Program-made: the position numbers and the translations under genes | Assembly (NCBI GenBank): GCA_036186865.1 | Contig: AP025040.1 | Coordinates: forward strand, 47,037,276-47,101,275 | Origin: Eustoma russellianum | Lineage: Eukaryota; Streptophyta; Magnoliopsida; Gentianales; Gentianaceae | DNA length: 64,000 bases | Direction of reading: 5' to 3' | Notes under the pieces: generated by a model | Seen by the model: only the letters and a program-made list of their open reading frames with translations | What the model was told of the DNA's origin: nothing | The model's database searches: none | Shown here: positions 56,800 to 64,000 of the stretch, in pieces | Numbering within the stretch: the stretch's first letter is position 1 | Layout: the number at the start of each line of letters is the position of its first letter

Positions 56800-58000
56800 G
56801 ACCCTTGGTGCATAAGTTGCAATTCTAGATGAAAAGTCACTTCTGTTGGCACATCGATCGACCGATGTGATCGATTGATGTGATCGATCGATGTGACATC
56901 GATCGATTGATGTCATTGATCGATGTCTCATAGTAGCTTCCAACTTTTCATCCAAACCACTTCGATCGATCTATGTATCGATCGAAGTCACATCGATCGA
57001 TCTATGTGATCGATCTATGTTGGATAGAAGGTTTTAGCTTTGCACTCAATGTACATCATCGATGTGATCGATCTATGTGACATCGATCGATCGATATCAT
57101 CGATCTATGTCTGGCAGAATACTCAACTTCATTTTCAAGCCATATGGATCTATCCAACTGAGACATGGATCGATCCATGTCATGAATCAAGCTATTCTTG
57201 CTTATTATTGTTAAGAAATTGAGACAAGAACAACGAAGAGAGAATGAAGTAGTGAATAGGAATTGACTTGAGGCGTGTATAGCACACATTCCGTAAGGAA
57301 TATTTGCCCCCACTAGATGCTGCAGGGTTGTAAGAAAATTTCCTCCTAGGATACAACAGCAACAATATCTTATCCTCAGCAAATAGGATAGAGATACAAT
57401 TAACTTTCAAAACAAGAGTGTAAGTTAGTAGAAAGAAGAATGTAGGATGCAAGGTCAAACTTGAGAACAAGATGTCTTGAAAAATGTGTTGTAATAGCCT
57501 ATTTATAAGCTCTCAAACTCCATTCAGACATTTATGACCGTTGCATGGTGATTGGATATGTCCCTTGGTGCATAAGTTGTAATTCTAGATGAAAAGTCAC
57601 TTCTGTTGGCACATCGATTGATCGATGTATTGTTAAGAAATGGAGACAAGAACAACGAAGAGAGAATGAAGTAGTGAATAGGAATTGACTTGAGACGTGT
57701 ATAGCACACTTTCCGTAAGGAATATTTGTCCCCACTAGATGCTGCAGGGTTGTAGGCAAATTTTCTCCTAGGATACAACAGCCATTAATCTCTTATCCTC
57801 AGCAAATAGGATAGAGATACAATGAACTTTCAAAACAAGAGTGTAATTTAGTAGAAAGAAGAATGTAGGATGCAAGGTCAAACTTGAAAACAAGATGTCT
57901 TGAAAAATGTGTTGCAATAGCCTATTTATAAGCTCTCAAACTCCATTCAGACATTTATGACCATTGCATGGTGATTAGGTATGTTTTTTAGTGCATAAGT
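56800..58000. repeat. Imperfect tandem duplication with ATCGATCG array
   Basis: Unit A (about 56805-57557) and unit B (57558-about 57995) both begin CCCTTGGTGCATAAGTTG, carry AATTCTAGATGAAAAGTCAC, and share a roughly 350-bp block (57207-57557, 57631-57995) from TGTTAAGAAATTGAGACAAG to AACTCCATTCAGACATTTAT. Unit A also holds ATCGATCGATGTGAT-like words at 56850-57190 that are almost absent from unit B. It is probably LTR-derived: similar words occur in the copia LTR at 8327-8986. The short frames here are not genes. Confidence 0.7.
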
Positions 58001-58072
58001 TGCATTTCCACTTTTCATTCAATGCCTTGCTCTCTGCAACTCATGGGGTGGTGAGCATCGGAGATCTTCAGG

Positions 58073-58293
58073 TGTAGAAATATACAAATACATGTACATA
58101 TATACACTGTAGCAATTAAGTTAGCCGTTAGTTAGCCAACTTTCCGTTGAACAGTTTTTCTAGCCGTTGCCCTTGGACATTTTTTCTAGCCGTTGCATTT
58201 CCTTCCTTATATAAGGACTCCCATTTGTACATTCATGATAAGTCTGAATAATACTTTGATTCAGCCTCCAATTTATTCTTCAATATTTCTACA
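58073..58293 (+). repeat. 5' LTR of the 58-63 kb copia element
   Basis: 221 bp with repeated TAGCCGTTG words and a TATA-like CTTATATAAGG at about 58204. It is followed without spacing by the primer site (58294-58306). Confidence 0.88.
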
Positions 58294-58306
58294 TGGTATC
58301 AGAGCC
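58294..58306 (+). other. Copia primer binding site
   Basis: TGGTATCAGAGCC, complementary to the initiator tRNA-Met 3' end. Confidence 0.85.
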
Positions 58307-58559
58307 ATGAACATCCTAGAAGAAGAAGCTGCTACCTATGAAGAAGACATACCAGGTTGCTGATGGTTCAAATGCTTTCACTTTTCAAGGCAAGAATGTC
58401 TCTGCCTCAATTACTTCTTCCATACAACTCTTCAATAGCCAGTTTGAACCCACAGGTATCTTCTGTGATGTTTTTATTGATATCTTCAAAAACTCTAATA
58501 GCTTCTTCTTCTCAGGAAAATGGCAGAAAACCTATTAAGCCCAAAGAGCCACAAATTTC

Positions 58560-59290
58560 TTCAATAAGGCCACAGAGCCATAAATTTCAAGACACTGAGT
58601 CGTTTCATGGACAAGAATAAGATCCCTCTGAGCTATGAACATGGATTCCTCTGAGCCACTGTGTGGACAAGTACGCTGAGTCATAGACATGGACTCCTTT
58701 GAGCTAAAATCTTTTAATAGGCCATAGAGCCGGGGGAAAAAAAAACAGGTCACAGAACCATAATTTTTAAGACCACATAGTCTTCAAAGGCCATAGAGCC
58801 ATAAATTCTTTAAGGCCATAGAGCCTCAAATGTTTCAAAGGCCATAGAGCCATAAATTCTTCAAGGCCATAGAGCCTCAAATGTTTCAAAGGCCATAGAG
58901 CCATAAATTCTTCAAGGCCATAGAGCCTATTCTTCTTTTAATAGGCCACAAAGCCTTGGCCAAGAGCCGAAAAATGCAAGAAAATTCAAGAGGTCATGGA
59001 ACCTCCAAGAGACCATAAAGTCTTCAATTAGTTCATAAATCTAAACAGCTTTCGAGCTATCCATACATTTTCAAAGACCATTATGTCTATAAACTTCCAG
59101 GAGGCTATGAAGAGCCTTGTTTTAGTGTCGTAATCTTTTTCAAAGAGGCTATGAAGAGCCTTGGTCATAAACCGAAATCTTCTCATTGAATATGCTATGA
59201 AGAGCCTTGGCTATAGAGAGAAATCTTTGATAGCTGAATTCTTTATGTGAAAGGCCAGAGAAGCCAGAAAGCCTGCATAGTTCTTCAAAA
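58560..59290 (+). repeat. GGCCATAGAGCC repeats, with a 51-bp tandem core
   Basis: Units starting at 58789, 58840 and 58891 are 51 bp each and contain two GGCCATAGAGCC words (about 25 and 26 bp). Looser relatives (GCCA-AGAGCC, TATGAAGAGCCTTGG) extend over the whole interval. Confidence 0.75.
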
Positions 59291-59427
59291 GGCCAGTTGA
59301 GCCTTCAAAGCATGGGTCCCAAATCTTCAGAGCAACCGGTGAACAACCCAGTGATGACAAAGGGTATCATAGAATCGGACAGGGGCTTCCTAAAGGGCCT
59401 CGGATCTAACGTCATTTGGTTTCCCAG

Positions 59428-59699
59428 ATATGACATTTACCTCAAGAGAGACTACAGTAGCTGATAATATTTTTACAAATAGAGAAGCTTGGGGTGTGGC
59501 TTAACAGATGCCTCACATGCGTACATACACCAAGGTCTATAAGCATGGAGCTGTTGGAAGATCGATTGATATAGCAAGATAATCTGGTTACGAAGAGCTC
59601 AAGCAAGATCTAGCATGTAGATTTGGTATAAAAGGGCAACTTGAGGATTCCAGAAAAGAACGATTCAAGAAAAGAAGATGACGTTCTTTGTTCTGTCAG
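59428..59699 (+). pseudogene. Auxin response factor fragment (PB1 domain start), captured
   Basis: The frame reads DMTFTSRETTVADNIFTNRE, then QMPHMRTYTKVYKHGAVGRS, IDIAR-stop-SGYEELKQDLA and CRFGIKGQLED. This is the opening of the C-terminal PB1 (domain III) of an ARF, closest in wording to the MONOPTEROS/ARF5 type as I know it, including the basic Lys in the TKVYK strand. ARFs are transcription factors that bind auxin response elements; PB1 mediates pairing with Aux/IAA. Stops at 59502-59504 and 59580-59582 and a break after GQLED show it is dead. CTGTCAG|GTAAGT at 59699/59700 looks like a retained exon-intron border, suggesting genomic rather than mature mRNA origin. Confidence 0.65.
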
Positions 59700-62600
59700 G
59701 TAAGTTCTAAAACGAAAGTATTTTTTTTGCGTTAAGAAAACATAGAGGAGAAAGATAAAGAACAGGGAGGAGAAAGATAGAAGTGGGTGAGAAACGGAGA
59801 AGAAATTTTGCATCTCAGATCTCAGAGGTAGAAGACGACGGTACAATGTCCTTGTAGCCTATTGAAATTAAAAAGGGCTGAACACATGGGATGGGCAGAA
59901 TTCCTATACGTGTATTTTTTATGCATAAAAATGGAAAACAGCTGGCTCTCAACTAACATTTTTGCAAATATTTTGTCCCTATTCTTTCTCGGTTTCCTGA
60001 AGCTTCCTTGAGAAGCTGAATTGGAAATTATCTGTGCGTACAACTGTAGGACAGCTGGCATTGCTCAAACTTTTCTTCACATATATTTTATTACCTCTTG
60101 TCTCACGTGCATAGGACTTCCTCGGGTAGTTACAGATAAAATCATTTTTATATTGCCTCAAGCTTCCTCGAGAAGCTTCTCAATATTTCGAAGTGCTCAG
60201 CAGTGCTATTTTAACATCTACTTCAATTTCTCTTCATTCCTACATCTCTCATTTTTCAAAAGCACTATTGGTCCTTGTATAACTCTTAAGCAATTGCTTT
60301 GAACCACTCTCAAGAGTATAGACGATACTTTTAGTCCAGAACTTTTCGATTTGAAGGGCCTTATCAGAGTCACTATCAACAGCTTCAACAAGCCTTTCTA
60401 CATATTTTCGTTCATGAACAAGATGGTCAAAGTTAAACAATACGTGCCTCACATGCGTTGTCTAAAATAGTTTTTTTATAAAATTATTTTTTTTAAAAAA
60501 AAGGAAAACAGAGGACATGTTGAAAAATTCCATCTGATTTCAAAATCATCACTTTCATTTTTAAAGTCTTCAATTTGTCTTCCCAACACAAGATAATTAT
60601 TTCACTTCATGCATTTTACTTTTCCATTCCTTTACAAGGCAAATCACATTTATTGCTTATTATCTTTCTTCCTCCAATCAGTCACCATCATCCTTCTCAA
60701 CATTTACTACTCCTTAGTTCTTTGTTTTTATCTCTCAGCAACTTCTTATTCTTATTGACCAGAATCCTTCGAGCATCATCTCATTTTTTATCTTTTAGTT
60801 AATATCAAAGTTGCATCTTCCTAATCCTCTCTATCTGCTTAAATCTCTCGGTATCTGGTACCTCCTACTCTTCCTCCACATCCTCACCATAATTGGCGCC
60901 ATTTCCGGCTGCATCTCCGGTGACTACTTTGCCCGCTGTAAAGATGCATTCTCAGAAGGAAGACAACATAGTATGTCGGAAAGGGACAATTACTGGTAGC
61001 AAAGATACTGTTTTTGAAAGAACCAGGTACAAACTCTCCTTTGCATTCCAAATTGGCCAATAGGTTTACAACTAATTCCACTGCTAAGAGGTCTATGGAA
61101 AAAAATTGAAAGTTCTGGTGGTGCGGTGAACTGGAACCATGAGTACAGTGGTATAATGCCGTTTGTGTCAGATGTGCTGCTTGTGTTAAAGAACTTCAAT
61201 GCAATATTATGGATTCTCACATGAGGTGAGGTCTGAAGCCAGAAAAGTCCATGATCTATTCTTTGACATCTTGAAGATACTATTTCCGGATTTTGATTTC
61301 CGAGAAGCTAGGAATTTTCTCTCTTTTGCTAGCATAACTCCTGCACCTGGTTACGGTTCATCTTCGAAACAAGTACTTCCCGGGCAAAACAAGAATCAAG
61401 AAGAAAGGAACCCTTCAAAGCATTTCACAAATAACTTGTTTCTTGTAAACGCTCTTTAAACCTTTGTCTTTTCTGTTGTTGAATATTACAATATTGTCTA
61501 ACTATGTTGACGTATCAATGATGAGCACCCTTTGGAGCCCAAGAAAGGTAAAAGTTTTACAGTCCCATAAAATCGACTCAGGTATTTTTTTTCTTGGTTA
61601 TTTAAGGTTGGTTATTTAGTCCAGATTCTGCCTATTTTATATCTACTTGTTTACACACAATTACCTGGTTATAAACTTTGATTGACTTTAAGCTTAATGT
61701 CATTTTTATAGTACACACTTAGACATAGACTCATCTAAATATGTCTCCTTCATTTTTTAATATCTCTTCCTGGTACACAACACGTGTGTTAATGACAGTT
61801 CTTAAAAGCACTAGCCAAAGTCTTGTCAAATTGTCGATTGATATTTGTTACTCTTAATTCATCTAAAGGTCATCAAGAAATAGATTTTGTCTTTGTACTG
61901 AGAAATGCGCAATATGTTTTCTTATGTCTAGTGATGTATACATCGTTATTTTTTGAACAAGATTAAGCGGTTTGTTAATAAAAGTCAAAGGATTCATGGT
62001 ACGAATAACAAATGTTAATCTTCAGCATGACTTCATTCTAATAAACTAATTTTTTGATTGTCTGAATCTTGCCTTTTGCTTGGTATCTAGTTGGTTTGTG
62101 CAAGCATCAGATTTGTAAATTACAGTATCATCAATATATCTTGAAACCAAAATTTGCCTGTAAATATGCTTATCGTTTGTTAAGATCTACACACATGGTA
62201 GTTTTTTAACTTTATGATCTTCTTATTTTTTGGAAGTCTCTACTAATACAGAACTCCAATGAAATGCTAATATACCATTACCAGCGATGCATTTTATGTT
62301 TTCATCACATAATTGTTTCTATTATTAAGCTACAATACATCCATGTTAGCTTATGTAAGTTTACTGCTAGAAGATAATGTCTGGAAGTTTGTATGTCATC
62401 CTGTTGAAAATGCATAGTTGCTTTTTGAAAATGAAAAGGAGGTTATCTCAAACTAAGTTGAGGTTGCTGCAAGTCCATGTGTATTCTACAAACTTAGTAA
62501 AGCATGTGTAGTAATTTATGCATAATGACCAAAATCTGTTAAAGCTTTAAGAATAACAAGCTAAGTATAGTTGATTGTCTATTTGAAAAACAAGCTGATT

Positions 62601-62740
62601 CATTTATATCATATTAATGTTGATAACGGTTAGAGTTGGTTAATTTACACTTGATTATACTAACGAACACTTCAAGTTTGGATCAAGGTTTTTTAGGTAC
62701 TTGGAGAAAGCATCAAGTCAAGGAATATATTAGAGAAATC
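59700..62740 (+). other. Unassigned interior of the copia element
   Basis: About 3 kb, AT-rich. Frames that look mildly coding but are unrecognised: 60249-60452 (minus; HERKYVERLVEAVDSDSDKA), 60811-60999 (plus; ISGCISGDYFARCKDAFSEG) and 61199-61459 (plus; ARKVHDLFFDILKILFPDFD). They may be further gene fragments. 61460-62740 holds nothing I recognise. Confidence 0.4.
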
Positions 62741-62990
62741 AAAGACAGAAGCATACAAGTGATAAAATCAAACTCGGGAGAACTCTGTCTAACATGAAGA
62801 TAGACCCTGAAGTTATCAAGATGGGACAAATTTCATCGTGAAGTTATCAAGATGGGACAAATTTCATGCATCAATTACTTTGCAGATACTCTTCACCAAG
62901 CCAGTGACTACAAGAATAATTCAAACTCTTGTCAAACACTTGTTGTCAAGCTTTGCTGTAAAAACATATACACCAAGCTTGAGGAGGAGC
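62741..62990 (+). pseudogene. Copia RNase H C-terminal remnant and purine tract
   Basis: Reads HASITLQILFTKPVTTRIIQ, TLVKHLLSSFAVKTYTPSLR, like the ADIFTKPL ... LRG end of copia RNase H. A 31-bp direct duplication (62809-62839 and from 62840, GAAGTTATCAAGATGGGACA) breaks it. It ends in the purine tract AAGCTTGAGGAGGAG (62976-62990). Confidence 0.65.
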
Positions 62991-63210
62991 GTAGAAATAT
63001 ACAAATACATGTACATATATACACTGTAGCAATTAAGTTAGCCGTTAGTTAGCCAACTTCCCGTTGAACAGTTTTTCTAGCCGTTGCCCTTGGACAGTTT
63101 TTCTAGCCGTTGCATTTCCTTCCTTATACAAGGACTCCCATTTGTACATTCATGATAAGTCTGAATAATACTTTGATTCAGCCTCCAATTTATTCTTCAA
63201 TATTTCTACA
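62991..63210 (+). repeat. 3' LTR of the 58-63 kb copia element
   Basis: 220 bp, same as 58073-58293 apart from about four differences, including T to C at its first base (CGTAGAAATAT). Followed by TCAGG. Confidence 0.88.
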
Positions 63211-63444
63211 TCAGGGATGCATTTCCATTCTATATTCGCTGCTTCTCCAGCGACACCATTGTTCAGGGATGCTCCATCGGCATCAGAGCCAAGTACCCGC
63301 TCATGAACAAAATGCCTTCCAGTTGCAATGGAAGGGTTGGTAAGAAGCGCAGCTGCAACGTATAGCAGTAACAAGCACTTGGGAGACATGTTTCCTCTAA
63401 GGCAGACAATGATTTGCTCACCAAAAAAAGGGGAGGATTTTTCA

Positions 63445-63452
63445 ATTTATAG
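63445..63452 (-). promoter_or_regulatory. TATA box of the small secreted-peptide-like gene
   Basis: CTATAAAT on the minus strand, about 56 bp upstream of the ATG at 63389. That spacing would leave a leader of roughly 25 nt. Confidence 0.45.
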
Positions 63453-64000
63453 GCATTGCACTTCTTTGCCTTGAATTCAAAGCATAGCGTGGCTCCAGCT
63501 CTTTTCATCGGTCCACTCATGGGACCGTTGCATCTGGTTGAAAACAAAGGACATGATCTCTTTCTCGGCTCATAGTTGGTCCCTTTCACACAGAGGGAGA
63601 CCCCTAAATCTTGTCAAATTTTTTTAATCTGCCCAGTCATGAGATTATTTCCTATGATAAAAATGTAAGATATGATCCTTTTCACGTAGAGTCGGCCTTT
63701 ATTCTTGTCGCATATTTTTTTTAATCTGTCTTTTCATGAAATTATTTCTTGTAGTCATTGGTCCGAAATCCTTAGGAAGACAAAAGTCCGAAATCCATAA
63801 ACACGGGACAGGTGTGATTTTACATGTCATAATGTATTTTGGAGATTCATTAGATTTCCTAACATTTCTTGTGAACATATCATTTAAACTAATATCAAGG
63901 ATGTAGATACTTGTAATGTTAAAAGTTAACAAGTAAGATATATTTTTACCTTGTTTTGTTTTTTCTTTGGGGGTCTTTTTTTTTTTTTTTTTTTTTTTTT
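63453..64000. other. Upstream sequence, AT-rich, ending in poly-T
   Basis: No further gene recognised. Two related pieces, TCTTGTCAAATTTTTTTAATCTG (63613 on) and TCTTGTCGCATATTTTTTTTAATCTG (63705 on), form a diverged direct repeat of about 90 bp. The last 22 or so bases are T. Confidence 0.5.

Larger units (their letters stand above)
58073..63210 (+). mobile_element. Copia-type LTR element with captured host gene fragment
   Basis: LTRs of 221 bp (58073-58293) and 220 bp (62991-63210) with TGTAGAAATAT ... ATATTTCTACA inverted ends, about four differences, and a TCAGG duplication (58068-58072, 63211-63215). Primer site TGGTATCAGAGCC follows the 5' LTR directly, and AAGCTTGAGGAGGAG, a typical copia purine tract, precedes the 3' LTR. 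No gag, integrase or reverse transcriptase core is found. The interior has a 51-bp array, an ARF fragment, unassigned sequence and the last part of a copia RNase H region. Confidence 0.85.
58019..63389 (-). pseudogene. Small secreted-peptide-like gene split by a copia insertion
   Basis: Start ATG at 63389 (minus strand). The N-terminus MSPKCLLLLYVAAALLTNPS looks like a signal peptide, followed by ATGRHFVHERVLGSDADG and IEWKCIP. At 63210 the reading frame enters the copia LTR at 58073-63210. Across the element, if one TCAGG copy is disregarded, the frame meets a stop at 58019-58021, so the pre-insertion gene had about 75 codons (179 nt right, 49 nt left), with two further Cys-containing segments. 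At present the frame runs on into LTR sequence to 63150, giving a 79-residue chimera. A TATA-like CTATAAAT lies at 63445-63452. I do not recognise the family; the left piece is short, so the gene call is moderate. Confidence 0.45.

Overview
The window is nuclear DNA of a dicot plant. It is AT-rich, has intron-containing genes with plant-type GT/AG splice sites, and most of it is LTR retrotransposon DNA of the Athila, Tat, SIRE-like copia and TRIM kinds. Two 10-base N runs show it is a draft scaffold. I cannot name the species from sequence alone. There is no operon, CRISPR array, rRNA or complete tRNA gene.

Host genes. (1) A five-exon SET-domain lysine methyltransferase of the Rubisco-LSMT-like class on the minus strand (11131-26018; 508 codons after splicing). 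(2) A three-exon gp210/NUP210 nuclear-pore membrane protein on the minus strand (34535-40860; 1941 codons after splicing). (3) A small secreted-peptide-like gene on the minus strand (start at 63389), whose last codons were cut off by a copia insertion. (4) A broken fragment of an auxin response factor gene (about 59428-59699) lying inside that same copia element.

Layout. 1-10.7 kb: a minus-strand copia element whose LTR is split by a young Athila-like element (482-8321, duplication GCCAT). 10.9-26.0 kb: the SET gene; its third intron holds a second Athila-like element in the opposite orientation (14646-23053, duplication TTCAG, near-identical LTRs). 26.8-31.7 kb: a Tat-like element lacking pol, with a 63-bp tandem array and an antisense ORF, then a truncated third Athila-family LTR. 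32.5-33.9 kb: a possible MULE tail and a TRIM. 34.5-41 kb: gp210. 42.6-54.4 kb: a decayed Tat-like gypsy element split inside integrase by a chimeric copia/TRIM element (46559-52277, duplication CTTTT). 54.4-58.0 kb: an inverted copy of that copia LTR, then ATCGATCG-rich repeats. 58.07-63.21 kb: a copia element with 221-bp LTRs (duplication TCAGG) carrying the ARF fragment, inserted in the small peptide gene.

How the parts relate. The clearest theme is gag-only retroelements that have lost pol yet kept what a mobilised element needs: LTRs, primer site, polypurine tract and gag. The two Athila copies carry long open Gag-protease frames whose end resembles an integrase tail, as if one in-frame deletion founded a non-autonomous family that must borrow reverse transcriptase and integrase. 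The most unusual structures are the copia element whose 5' LTR position is occupied by a reversed TRIM, the ARF-carrying copia, and the peptide gene it interrupts.
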